Shown: positions 8,701 to 15,262, numbered from the stretch's first letter. The stretch is 17,158 nucleotides of DNA from JBEKYD01 sp049509915 (GCA_049509915.1 JBEKZL010000164.1:1-17158), one strand, 5' to 3'. The notes: generated by a model not told the origin, from the sequence alone. Numbers and translations are program-made.

Positions 8701-8925
8701 CGGAATGGAGGGAGCGGAGTAGCGGCCGGAGCCGTCGGAAATCAGTCTTCGCGACGCGCCGGTTTCGACGTTCTTGATTTCCACCAGTGCGACAGGCAGC
8801 GCCCCGCCGGAACTGTCTTTGACGACGCCGGAAACCGATCCCCCCACCACCTGCGCGTAGCAAAAGCCCGCTGAAAGAAACAGGATCGTCGCTCGAAGCA
8901 GTCTTCCCCCCACAAATACGCCCAT
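5770..8925 (-). CDS. TonB-dependent-receptor-like (Oar-type) outer-membrane protein with carboxypeptidase-regulatory domain
   Basis: The protein has 1051 residues from the ATG at 8925. The frame is open 12 codons further up, to 8961, but that stretch contains a TTGACA/GATACT promoter, and the signal peptide begins at the later ATG: residues 1-24, ending FCYA before Q. Residues about 29-112 form a carboxypeptidase-regulatory-like beta-sandwich (GSVSGVVKDSSGG at the start). The LPLNGR motif at 147-152 opens the plug region, and the rest is rich in short beta strands, as in a 22-strand barrel, ending in an aromatic residue (FGLKLLW). This architecture is typical of the large receptors expanded in Acidobacteriota. 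They are thought to bind or import polymer-derived ligands across the outer membrane with TonB. The ligand cannot be read. The gene downstream of it on the same strand is the secreted protein at 5635; upstream lies a paralog. Confidence 0.94.
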   Translation of the reverse strand: MGVFVGGRLLRATILFLSAGFCYAQVVGGSVSGVVKDSSGGALPVALVEIKNVETGASRRLISDGSGRYSAPSIPVGSYQITVSKEGFVSQARSGIDLVVGQHVNLDFELPVGDLKQVVTVEEAATPVSLSTQSTAGLVNERQVKDLPLNGRSFDLLMTMNPSVVNYTSGRSGGVGTADAALGNMFSVSGRRPQENLYLLNGIEYTGASLINVTPGGASGQLLGVDAVREFNVVSDTYGAEYGKRPGGQVSIVTASGTNQLHGSLYEFLRNSDFDARNFFDQGSIPPFRRNEFGGALGGPVKKDKLFLFGNYEGFRQHLALSDVTLVPDNNARLGLLPNSSGILANVGLAAGVAPLLSLWPAQNGPDLGGGIAEAFSHPLQTIRENFGTTRFDYNISSRDTFSGVYTVDDSADFTPSANPLSSAVETLREQVASAQEQDVLSPALLNTVRVGFSRATFFFNGVSGVDLPGWVAGRPIGAVVIGGGTALNGASSISGAGTNAGSNLAMARNLYTVDDHAVWTHGIHQIEAGFWLQRIQSNDLLAQDQNGQASFSSLQTFLQGTIATFTVVPSPTELGWRSLEAAGFVQDAIKLRPNLELKVGLRFESSNGWNEAHGRASNYAFQNGAIETNPAIGNSAFTTNRAGFMPEPRVGLAWDPFGKSRTVIHAGFGAYRALLDDLDYRLDQAAPFNTTESLKSVAVNGLLISPDSPLPAGTKISPSGIQPDAYTPTVLNWSFRVEQQILPNTSLGVGYVGSHGYHELLSLDANEPVPTTLGNGEIYYPAGVALANPALANTTTWFTEGLSSYNALQVDVSRRFSHGFQFRGVFTWSKSLDDGTAANSSVGANAPGFVEFPLNPKWDWGLATSDVSKLAVINAIYELPFARHLNGWTKRLADGWSVSGIETLQTGFPFTPSLGYNPTGNGDSRDPIRPSWNPAFSGNPVTGSPNQYFNPGAFINPPVTGTYGNLGRDTLIGPSLANLDFSAIKVMPLNERLKLQFRAELFNILNRANFGIPNTVVYTAAGNTPSPTAGVITSAATTSRQIQFGLKLLW

Positions 8926-8933
8926 GTCGATAG

Positions 8934-8961
8934 AGTATCTGGTATATAGTCGGAGTGTCAA
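8934..8961 (-). promoter_or_regulatory. Promoter of the receptor gene starting at 8925
   Basis: On the minus strand a perfect -35 TTGACA (8961-8956) is followed after 16 bases by GATACT (8939-8934, four of six matches to consensus), which ends eight bases before the ATG. No Shine-Dalgarno is present, so the transcript would have almost no leader. This placement argues against the longer reading frame start at 8961. Confidence 0.6.
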
Positions 8962-9122
8962 GAATAAACGATGTCCGGACCCTCTCGGTTATAGAAGTTC
9001 AGTGAAGGTTGCGGTTTCTGAGGGATTCTGCTGTTTTGACTTTCGACAGGGCCTTGAGCGCGAGTTGTGACGAGAGCTCCAATTTTGCCAGGAGCGATTG
9101 AGCTTGCGGTATCCCCGAGAGG

Positions 9123-9212
9123 CGGCCTTGAAAAAGGGGCCGACTGGCAAGTGCAGCCTGGGATATGTGCGCCGCCTTTCGGAAAAAGTATGCGGCATTG
9201 GACTGACAGTCC
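9123..9212. repeat. Palindromes in the intergenic region between the two receptor genes
   Basis: The 365-base gap between the receptors (8926-9290) holds no gene; short open frames on both strands lack any family features. It contains CGGCC at 9123-9127 against GGCCG at 9138-9142 around an A-rich loop, and GGACT-GAC-AGTCC at 9200-9212. With the larger hairpin at 9239-9270 they form a row of three palindromes in 150 bases, as expected of REP-like or decayed mobile sequences. Only the base pairing is seen; repetition elsewhere in the genome is inferred. Confidence 0.5.
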
Positions 9213-9238
9213 GCGCCACCAAAGAGGGGCTGCTCTTC

Positions 9239-9270
9239 GGGGCAGACCACAAACCGCGATGGTCTGCCCC
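9239..9270 (-). terminator. Strong 11-bp hairpin downstream of the second receptor gene
   Basis: GGGGCAGACCA at 9239-9249 and TGGTCTGCCCC at 9260-9270 form a perfect 11-bp stem with a 10-base loop. It begins 20 bases after the stop of the receptor gene ending at 9291, the normal place for a terminator. There is no T-tract after it in the gene's direction, so it may instead protect the mRNA end or be a repeat element. TGGGGCAGACC also occurs at 4924-4934. Confidence 0.55.
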
Positions 9271-9290
9271 ACACCCGTTTGCCCGCGACC

Positions 9291-12200
9291 TTAGAACTTC
9301 AGGTGCAGCGCCAGTTGCATGATCCGCGGGTCGGCCGTGGTGGAAATCTGGCCGAAGCTCTGGTCGCTGATGTTGGTGTCCGGATTGCCGAATTCCACGT
9401 TATTGAATATGTTGAACGCGTCAGCGCGGAATTCGAGCTCCATGCCCTCACGCAGTTTGAAGATCCGTGAAAGCGAGAGATTGGCGTTGAAAGCTCCAGG
9501 CCCGCGCAGAGAGTTGCGGCCGAAAGTACCGTAGGTGAACTGATTCAGCAGCGCGGCCGGATTTACCGCCGGCGTCTGGGTGAGTTCCTGATTCAGCGTC
9601 ACGGCGCGCGCGTTGGAAAAGCTGTTGGGGTTGAACCAGTAGTTGCCGGTCCCCGTCTGTGGTTCCGTGCCGCTGGGGTTGAAGGTGTAGGTGCGGTTGG
9701 GTCCCGCGCTCACGTACTGCACGGGCGCCACCAGGTCGGCGCGAACCACTTGAAGATCGCCGGCACCGGATGGACCGGGATCGAACTGGGAAGGCTCGGT
9801 GCCCTGGCTGAACGCCAGTACATCCAGCGGAAATCCCGACCGGTAGGTAACGATGGGATACAACGTCCAGCCCCTGGTCAACCAGCCTGCGTGGGTCGTC
9901 AGCTTCTGGAACGGCAAGTCCCAGCCACCCGATAGCGAAATGAACTGCCGAATATCCGGATCGCCCGAGGCGTAAAACTGGTTGTGGTGATCGTAAGGCA
10001 CGAAGTTGTTGCGCTGCCGGTACCCCGACTCGTTATCGAGCTGGTGCGACCAGGTGTAAGCCAGGGTGAAGAACGTGTTGCCAATCCGGGAATCCGAAAG
10101 ACGCTTGGTCAGGTTGGTCTGCAATCCGTTGTAATTGGCAATGCCGAGGTTCTGGAACTCGTTCATGAAGTTGTAATCGCCGGCGAACGCCGGGTTCAGA
10201 TCCAGAACGCGCGTGTCCGATCCCGGCGTGAAGGGATCGATGTCAGTCAATCCGGTAAGCCCGTGCGCGACATAGCCGATATATCCTGCCTCCAGCGTAA
10301 GGTTGTTGGCGAACTGCTGCTGGATGGAAACATTGTACTGGTAAATGCGCGGCGTCTTCAGGTGCGGATCCACGAAGAAAGGATTGCCGCCGCCGATGGG
10401 CAGGAACCCGGCATCGCCGAAGTTCACATTGTGATCGACCGGCTTCGATGGGAACGGGTTCGGCGAACCGGCGGCGCCGAACGGATCGCTCATGATGCCG
10501 GGATCGGAAGCGAATGTGCCACTGTCCGGCGGGCTGAATGTCAGAAACGCGGACCCGAAGAACGGGCTCTGTCCGTTGAACTGAAGGTTGTCCTCGGCTT
10601 TCAGAATGTCATAGAACATGCCAAAACCGCCGCGAACGCTGGTCTTGGCGTTGCCGAAGACGTCCCAGGCGAAACCGACGCGCGGGGCGAAATTCGTCCG
10701 GTCGGGCCAGTTCGCACCGCGCGGCGCGTCCTTGTCGCCAGGGAAGAGCAGACCTAACGGGGCACCCGGAAAAACCGTAGATTGCTGCCCCGGAACAAAG
10801 GTGAACGAGCGCTTTTGGGTGTCGTACTTGGGCTGATTGTATTCGTACCGCAAGCCGTAATTGAGAGTGAAGCGGCGGCTGACCTTCCAGGTGTCCTGGG
10901 CGTATCCGGCGAAGGAATGGGAGCGGATATTGGTCGGCGCATTGGGATACTCCTGAAAGTCGTCGGGCAGCCCCATCAGGAAATCGGCTAAGTCGTTGCC
11001 GGAACCGATACTGGTCCCGGAGCCGTAGAAATCGAACTCGCCGTTCAAGTAATAGCCGTAAATCATGGCGTCGCGATAGGACGAAAACAGGAAGCCCGCC
11101 TTTAACGAGTGACTGCCGCGGGTCCATGACAAATCGTTGGTGAAGGTGAGGGTGTCATCCACGATGTCCGCCGGGCCAAACGGGTTATAACCGGCGAACA
11201 TGTCGCTGCCGATCAGGTTAATGATGGTGGGTCCATCGATTAAGTCGGGTGTAATACCGATCCCCAGTTGCGACGGGCCGGGCAGCGCCGAGGAGCCGAT
11301 GGGATAGTTCTGCATCTTATTGTTGCGCTGCGCCGTGAAGCGGGCCACATTGATGATGCTGGGCGAGAAACTGTGAATGTAAGCGACGTTGCCGAAATAG
11401 GCCATTACGTCGTCGGAAATCGGGTAGCCGCTTACCGTGGTGGCGCCCGAACTTCCCGAGAACGGAACGACTTGTGGATTGTCCTGGGCCGCGAAGGTGC
11501 CGCTCAAGGTATCGTGCATGCCGATGGTGTAGTCAATCTTGCCGATGTATTCGGAATGGTTGGTGGTAGCCGTCGCTTCGGGGAACACGAATCCCTGTGG
11601 CGAGGTGGGGATCAGCCCCTTCTTGAAATAGTTCAGAGATACCTGGCTGATGCGGCTGGGATCGAGAATGGCTTGCGAAGCGAGATTAGGGTCGGGCTGA
11701 AACCACGGATTGGCCAGCAGGAAGCTGGAAACCAACGGGTCCGGACCGTTGTTCGCCGCCTGCGAGAAGTTGCCTTGCGCTTCGAGCGGCGTGAAGGTGG
11801 TGATTTTGCCGGCCTGCGAGTATTCATTCTGCCGCTGGCCTTCATAGGCGAAGAAGAAGAACAGCTTGTTGCGGCCGTCGACGACGTGGGGTATCCAGAT
11901 CGGCCCGCCCACCGTGCCGCCGTACTGGTTGCGCTTCAGAATCTGGCGCGCGACGCCCTGCTCATTGTTGAAGAAGGTGTTGGCATCCAGGTCTTCGTTG
12001 CGCAAATAGTCGAAGGCCGTGCCATGCACCGAGTTGGTTCCGCTCTTGATCACCATGCTGACCACGCCGCCGCCGTTGCGCCCGTACTCCGCCGCATAGT
12101 TGCTCTGCAACACGCGAAACTCGCTGACCGCGTCGGGATTCGGATTGATGACGATGCCATTGTCGATCAGGTGGTTGTTTAAGCCGCCATCGAGCAGGTA

Positions 12201-12779
12201 GGTGACCGAGTCCGAGCGCCCGCCGCCGATGCTATAGGCGCCGGCCTGCCGGGGCGCATCGCCGTTCATCGGCGTGACGCCCGGCTGCGTCGCCAGCAGG
12301 TCGAGGGTGTTCCGTCCGTTCAGCGGCAACTCCAGGATCGCGTTGCCGCTGACGGTAGCGCCGATGGTGGAATTCTCGGTTTCCACCGCGCTGGCGCCAC
12401 CTTCCACCGTGACTACGTCCTTGACGGCACCCACCTCGAGCGTCAGGTCGATGCGCAGCGTCTGATTGATTTCGAGCGAGTTCTTGGCCGCCGCCAAAGT
12501 CCGCGAAAACCCCGCCGCGTCAGCGGCAACCTCGTAGCGCCCGATCGGCAATTCCAGAACCTGATAAAAGCCTTGTCTATCCGTCGAGGTCTCCCGCGAT
12601 ACTCCCGTACCGGTATTCGTTACCGTCACCTTGGCGCCCGCCACCAGGCCGCCGCTGCGATCGGTGACCGTGCCGACGATCTTGCCGGCGGCATCCTGCG
12701 CCAGAATGGGATACCCCGCCAGAGCCAGAATCAAAATCGCGCATTGAACCGCGCGAGAGCCAATCGAATAGAATCGCAT
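9291..12779 (-). CDS. TonB-dependent-receptor-like (Oar-type) outer-membrane protein with carboxypeptidase-regulatory domain, second copy
   Basis: The protein has 1162 residues. Residues 1-27 are a signal peptide (hydrophobic CAILILALAGYPILA before Q). A carboxypeptidase-regulatory-like beta-sandwich covers about 32-115 (GKIVGTVTDRSGG at its start). The LPLNGR motif is at 151-156, followed by a plug-like segment and a long beta-barrel region that ends LALHLKF, with the terminal Phe expected for insertion by the BAM machinery. The ATG at 12779 has GAGG seven bases upstream. It has the same domain order as the 5770-8925 gene, on the same strand, and looks like an old tandem duplicate. The two differ enough in length and barrel sequence that they probably bind different ligands (inference). 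The gap of 365 bases with hairpins and a separate promoter suggests they are transcribed independently. No canonical TonB box is obvious, and no SusD-like partner gene is present. Confidence 0.94.
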   Translation of the reverse strand: MRFYSIGSRAVQCAILILALAGYPILAQDAAGKIVGTVTDRSGGLVAGAKVTVTNTGTGVSRETSTDRQGFYQVLELPIGRYEVAADAAGFSRTLAAAKNSLEINQTLRIDLTLEVGAVKDVVTVEGGASAVETENSTIGATVSGNAILELPLNGRNTLDLLATQPGVTPMNGDAPRQAGAYSIGGGRSDSVTYLLDGGLNNHLIDNGIVINPNPDAVSEFRVLQSNYAAEYGRNGGGVVSMVIKSGTNSVHGTAFDYLRNEDLDANTFFNNEQGVARQILKRNQYGGTVGGPIWIPHVVDGRNKLFFFFAYEGQRQNEYSQAGKITTFTPLEAQGNFSQAANNGPDPLVSSFLLANPWFQPDPNLASQAILDPSRISQVSLNYFKKGLIPTSPQGFVFPEATATTNHSEYIGKIDYTIGMHDTLSGTFAAQDNPQVVPFSGSSGATTVSGYPISDDVMAYFGNVAYIHSFSPSIINVARFTAQRNNKMQNYPIGSSALPGPSQLGIGITPDLIDGPTIINLIGSDMFAGYNPFGPADIVDDTLTFTNDLSWTRGSHSLKAGFLFSSYRDAMIYGYYLNGEFDFYGSGTSIGSGNDLADFLMGLPDDFQEYPNAPTNIRSHSFAGYAQDTWKVSRRFTLNYGLRYEYNQPKYDTQKRSFTFVPGQQSTVFPGAPLGLLFPGDKDAPRGANWPDRTNFAPRVGFAWDVFGNAKTSVRGGFGMFYDILKAEDNLQFNGQSPFFGSAFLTFSPPDSGTFASDPGIMSDPFGAAGSPNPFPSKPVDHNVNFGDAGFLPIGGGNPFFVDPHLKTPRIYQYNVSIQQQFANNLTLEAGYIGYVAHGLTGLTDIDPFTPGSDTRVLDLNPAFAGDYNFMNEFQNLGIANYNGLQTNLTKRLSDSRIGNTFFTLAYTWSHQLDNESGYRQRNNFVPYDHHNQFYASGDPDIRQFISLSGGWDLPFQKLTTHAGWLTRGWTLYPIVTYRSGFPLDVLAFSQGTEPSQFDPGPSGAGDLQVVRADLVAPVQYVSAGPNRTYTFNPSGTEPQTGTGNYWFNPNSFSNARAVTLNQELTQTPAVNPAALLNQFTYGTFGRNSLRGPGAFNANLSLSRIFKLREGMELEFRADAFNIFNNVEFGNPDTNISDQSFGQISTTADPRIMQLALHLKF

Positions 12780-13140
12780 CCATATACCTCAAATCGGAAG
12801 AAAGTACTGGGAGGAATTGCCGGGGCGGCAGCGCCAATTCGCTCTTGATGCCCAAGAGATCGCGGCTTTCAAACAAGCCAAGCCGCTACCAACCGGCCGC
12901 GTGAGATTGCACATCACACACCGGTACAGGGGCGATGCCGGACGACGTCGTGGTCGGCTGCAGGCAATTCAAACGGAGTGTATCACGATTGCAACATCCC
13001 AAATTGGTCCGCCGCCGGAGAGAGCTTAACCGATCTGGGATCTTGCAACTCGGGGCAGGAGGCCGCTCCCTGGCGGTCGCGGCTCGGTTAGAGGTGCCGC
13101 GTGTCCGCAGTCATTTACCGATCCGCGACCGTAAGAAGCT
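12780..13140. other. Divergent intergenic region without a gene
   Basis: This stretch separates the receptor gene (minus) from hslR (plus). The short open frames here (12817-13029, 12935-13144) resemble no family and lack start signals. Its only clear structure is the inverted repeat at 12989-13048. It should hold the promoter of the receptor gene, but I see no good -35/-10 pair. Confidence 0.5.
12989..13048. repeat. 19-bp imperfect inverted repeat
   Basis: The arm at 12989-13007 begins TTGCAACATCCC; the arm at 13030-13048 ends GGGATCTTGCAA. They match at 16 of 19 positions, with a 22-base loop. The repeat is 210-270 bases before the receptor start. It could be a regulator site, a remnant of insertion-sequence ends, or an RNA stem. 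Confidence 0.5.
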
Positions 13141-13238
13141 GTGAAGAAACATAGCCACCGATGAACGCCGATGAAGAAATCAAGGGATTTATCGGCATTC
13201 AACGGTATTCATCGGCGGCTATGAATTTGTTTTTTCAC
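13141..13238. repeat. Decamer-based hairpin element, copy 1
   Basis: Left-arm units of the form RCCGATGAAY (ACCGATGAAC, GCCGATGAAG at 13157-13176) face right-arm units in inverse orientation (13190-13216). The outer arms CATAGCC (13150-13156) and GGCTATG (13217-13223) pair perfectly, and GTGAAGAAAC at 13141-13150 is matched outside by a GTTTTTTCAC end. The left arm has two decamers and the right has three. The same units occur at 16816-16891. No coding capacity is seen. Confidence 0.7.
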
Positions 13239-13293
13239 GGGCCCTTAGGGAGCGGTCCGTGGACGCGGCGGCGGCCCCTGGCAAATCCCGTCA

Positions 13294-13302
13294 TGGTACA
13301 AG
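13294..13302 (+). promoter_or_regulatory. Extended -10-like site before hslR
   Basis: TGG followed by TACAAG fits an extended -10 pattern and ends six bases before the first ATG at 13309. A weak purine stretch (GAGTGGG) could alternatively act as Shine-Dalgarno for the second ATG at 13312. No -35 box is clear. Confidence 0.35.
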
Positions 13303-13308
13303 AGTGGG

Positions 13309-13683
13309 ATGATGAGAATCGACAAGTGGCTCTGGGCCGCCCGGTTCTTCAAGACGCGCTCGCTCGCCTCGCGGGCGTGCGATCTCGGCAGGATCACCTC
13401 GGGCGGCCAGCCGGCCAAGCCTTCGCGTGAAGTCCGGCCCGGCGACCGGTTGCAAGTGAAGAACGACGGCGGCGATTTCGAGATCGAGGTACTGGCCCTC
13501 AGTGACATGCGCGGCCCGGCGGCGGTTGCCTCGACGCTCTACCGCGAAACGGAACGAAGCCGGGAATTGCGCCTCAAGCTAGCCGAGGAGCGCATAGCCG
13601 AGCCGCGTTTCGACAACTGGCGGGATGGCAAACCTTCCAAGCGCGATCGCCGTGAGATGGGCCGCTTTCGAGGCAGGGTATGA
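13309..13683 (+). CDS. hslR: Hsp15-like S4-domain RNA-binding protein
   Basis: The protein has 124 residues, close to the usual length of Hsp15. Residues 2-60 are an S4 RNA-binding domain that starts with RIDKWLWAARFFKTRSLA, the hallmark opening of this family. The C-terminal half is basic and ends in a helix-like KPSKRDRREMGRFRGR tail, as in the Escherichia coli protein. Hsp15 binds 50S ribosomal subunits that still carry a peptidyl-tRNA after translation aborts and helps recycle them in the cytoplasm. Two adjacent ATG codons (13309, 13312) are possible starts. The stop overlaps the alkB start as ATGA, so the two genes should be translated from one mRNA. Its link with alkB suggests stress-related expression (inference). 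The alternative is a generic S4-domain protein of the same family. Confidence 0.9.
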   Translation: MMRIDKWLWAARFFKTRSLASRACDLGRITSGGQPAKPSREVRPGDRLQVKNDGGDFEIEVLALSDMRGPAAVASTLYRETERSRELRLKLAEERIAEPRFDNWRDGKPSKRDRREMGRFRGRV

Positions 13684-14327
13684 CCGCTCTTTTCGACGGC
13701 GATTCCCCGCCCCGCTCCACCGAGAGGCTGGAAGAAGGCGCCGTCCTGTTGCGCGGCTTCGCCACTTCCCAGGACTCCGCGCTGGTCGAAGCCGTGGCGG
13801 GCATCGCCCGGTCCGCGCCGTTCCGTCATCTGGTCACGCCCGGCGGTTACACCATGTCCGTAGCCATGACCAACTGCGGCCGCGTGGGTTGGGTATCGGA
13901 CCGCACCGGCTATCGCTACGACACCGCCGACCCGGATACGGGCGGCCCCTGGCCCGCCATGCCCGAAGCGTTCCTGGATCTCGCGGTGCGGGCCGCCGCC
14001 GAGGCCGGCTTTGCCGCTTACGATCCCCACGCCTGCCTGATCAATCGCTACCTGGCAGGCGCCAAACTCGGCCTCCACCGGGACCGTGACGAAAAGGACG
14101 CATGGGCGCCCATCGTCTCGGTTTCGCTCGGTCTCCCGGCCGTGTTCCTGTGGGGCGGCCACGAGCGCTCGGACCCGGTGCGCCGCCTGCGCGTCGAAAA
14201 CGGTGACGTTGCCGTGTGGGGCGGTCCGGCCCGCTTCGTCTATCACGGCGTCGCGCCTCTAAAGGATGGCTTGCATCCGCTGACCGGCGCCGCCCGCATC
14301 AATCTCACTTTCCGAAAAGTCTTCTGA
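13680..14327 (+). CDS. alkB: AlkB-type Fe(II)/2-oxoglutarate-dependent DNA repair dioxygenase
   Basis: The protein has 215 residues (the Escherichia coli enzyme has 216). The iron ligands are His133 and Asp135 in LGLHRDRDEKD and His189 in VYHGV. The 2-oxoglutarate-binding RxNxTFR signature is at 206-212 in ARINLTFRK. These positions are all two residues beyond those of E. coli AlkB, so this is a full-length, probably active member. AlkB removes methyl groups from 1-methyladenine and 3-methylcytosine in DNA by oxidation, releasing formaldehyde. The ATG at 13680 overlaps the hslR stop (ATGA), with GAGG six bases upstream, so reinitiation is likely. No ada or other alkylation-response gene is next to it, and no Ada-box is evident. 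The gene ends 21 bases from the convergent TfoX-like gene. Confidence 0.95.
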   Translation: MTALFDGDSPPRSTERLEEGAVLLRGFATSQDSALVEAVAGIARSAPFRHLVTPGGYTMSVAMTNCGRVGWVSDRTGYRYDTADPDTGGPWPAMPEAFLDLAVRAAAEAGFAAYDPHACLINRYLAGAKLGLHRDRDEKDAWAPIVSVSLGLPAVFLWGGHERSDPVRRLRVENGDVAVWGGPARFVYHGVAPLKDGLHPLTGAARINLTFRKVF

Positions 14328-14348
14328 TCCAGTTGCCATCCGAATGCG

Positions 14349-14816
14349 TCACGGCCTCGTACGTCCCTTGGCAGCGCGCTTGGGCGCTCTCGGCCTTTTC
14401 GCACCGGGCACCTTGCCGATTCGAGGGTCCCCGGCGACGACCAGCTCGCAGGCATGGAGCGCGGCTTCTTCGAAATCCGGCGCATCGGTGGGAAGCAACT
14501 GCCAGCCGGTTACGGCGCCACCGAGCACCTGGATGGATCGCATGTACGGGAACTCGCGGCGGAGGCTCTCGTGGTGCTCTTTGACGGTGGCGAGCCACAC
14601 CCCGTTGTCGGGTTCGGCGCCGGGCTTGTCACGCAGAATCAGGACAATCTTCGACCCGACGTACACCGCCAGGCAGCCAAACATGGAGCGCGTGGTGGGC
14701 GACAACGCGGCGATCGCATCGAGGACGAACTCATGCGGCACGGCCTTACGCCGCCTGTCGGCCACACAAGCGCCGTCCGGCTCACGGGATGGCCTCTTCC
14801 GGCGGCGTGTCGCCAT
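14349..14816 (-). CDS. Small TfoX-like protein of unknown function
   Basis: The protein has 155 residues, no signal peptide and no membrane segment. Residues about 28-135 form one globular domain. A segment reading RSMFGCLAVYVGSKIVLILR resembles the MFG region of the TfoX/Sxy N-terminal domain, and it is followed by NGVWLATVKEHHESLRREFP and DAPDFEEAALHACELV. Both ends are very basic (MATRRRKRPSR at the start; a Lys/Arg/Pro/Ala-rich tail of about 20 residues), which could mean nucleic-acid binding. TfoX in gamma-proteobacteria controls competence, but that role should not be transferred here. The start at 14816 lacks a Shine-Dalgarno and follows a TATCCT hexamer by seven bases. The gene is divergent from the NIPSNAP gene, sharing a 53-base promoter region. 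It is clearly coding; the family link is tentative. Confidence 0.75.
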   Translation of the reverse strand: MATRRRKRPSREPDGACVADRRRKAVPHEFVLDAIAALSPTTRSMFGCLAVYVGSKIVLILRDKPGAEPDNGVWLATVKEHHESLRREFPYMRSIQVLGGAVTGWQLLPTDAPDFEEAALHACELVVAGDPRIGKVPGAKRPRAPKRAAKGRTRP

Positions 14817-14823
14817 CTGTCTT

Positions 14824-14829
14824 AGGATA
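14824..14829 (-). promoter_or_regulatory. -10-like hexamer for the TfoX-like gene
   Basis: TATCCT (four of six consensus bases) reads on the minus strand and ends seven bases before the ATG at 14816, with no Shine-Dalgarno between. No -35 box is clear. It shares a 53-base divergent region with the TACACT site of the opposite gene. Confidence 0.4.
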
Positions 14830-14856
14830 ACCTGGAGCGGGCGGTTCGCGCCGGGT

Positions 14857-14862
14857 TACACT
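14857..14862 (+). promoter_or_regulatory. -10-like hexamer for the NIPSNAP gene
   Basis: TACACT ends seven bases before the ATG at 14870. The seven bases, GTCCTCT, are mostly pyrimidine and cannot serve as a Shine-Dalgarno, which favours a leaderless mRNA. TGGAGC at 14833-14838 is a poor -35 candidate. Confidence 0.45.
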
Positions 14863-14869
14863 GTCCTCT

Positions 14870-15259
14870 ATGCTCCGAAAGTTTCTTCTTCTGCTTCCCC
14901 TCCTGGCCGCCTGCGCCCTCGCGCAGACACGCGTCTACGAACTCCGGACTTACCACTGTTATGAAGGTAAGCTGGAAGCTCTCAAAGCCCGTTTCCGCGA
15001 TCACACCCTCGAAATTTTCAAACACCACGGGATCGAGAGCATCGGTTATTGGGTTCCGCAGGACCCGGAACTCGCCAAGAACACACTGATCTACATGGTC
15101 GCCCATCCCAGCCGTGCCGCCGCCGACAAGAACTGGGCGGATTTCCGTAAAGACCCGGAATGGATAAAGGTCGCCGCCGAATCCGAGAAAAATGGCAAAC
15201 TCGTTCAGAAAGTCGACTCGATGTTTCTCGACCCGGCGGATTTTTCGCCCTTGAAATAG
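14870..15259 (+). CDS. Secreted NIPSNAP-family protein
   Basis: The protein has 129 residues. Residues 1-19 are a signal peptide (FLLLLPLLAACALA before Q). The mature part is one NIPSNAP domain, a ferredoxin-like alpha-beta barrel: it opens with TRVYELRTYHCYEGKLEAL, then ARFRDHTLEIFKHHGIES and GYW, and closes with FRKDPEWIKVAAESE and a KVDSMFL strand. NIPSNAP proteins in bacteria are often secreted and of unknown activity; the fold is shared with antibiotic-biosynthesis-type monooxygenases. An ACA motif near the cleavage site (LLAACALA) contains Cys, but the site before Q fits signal peptidase I better than a lipobox. It is a single-gene unit, divergent from the TfoX-like gene. Its stop is only three bases from the stop of the convergent asparaginase-like gene. 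Confidence 0.9.
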   Translation: MLRKFLLLLPLLAACALAQTRVYELRTYHCYEGKLEALKARFRDHTLEIFKHHGIESIGYWVPQDPELAKNTLIYMVAHPSRAAADKNWADFRKDPEWIKVAAESEKNGKLVQKVDSMFLDPADFSPLK

Positions 15260-15262
15260 GGC
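15247..15262. terminator. Short hairpin at the convergent stop codons
   Basis: GCCCT at 15247-15251 pairs with AGGGC at 15258-15262, with a six-base loop. The stem includes the end of the NIPSNAP gene and fills the three-base gap to the asparaginase-like stop. No T-tract follows on either strand, so strong termination here is doubtful. Confidence 0.3.

Noticed and set aside
8926..8961. Twelve-codon N-terminal extension of the first receptor
   Set aside because: The stretch carries the TTGACA/GATACT promoter, and the signal peptide begins at the later ATG.
13141..13238. CRISPR-like array
   Set aside because: The repeats are contiguous decamers in inverted arms, without unique spacers, and no cas gene is near.
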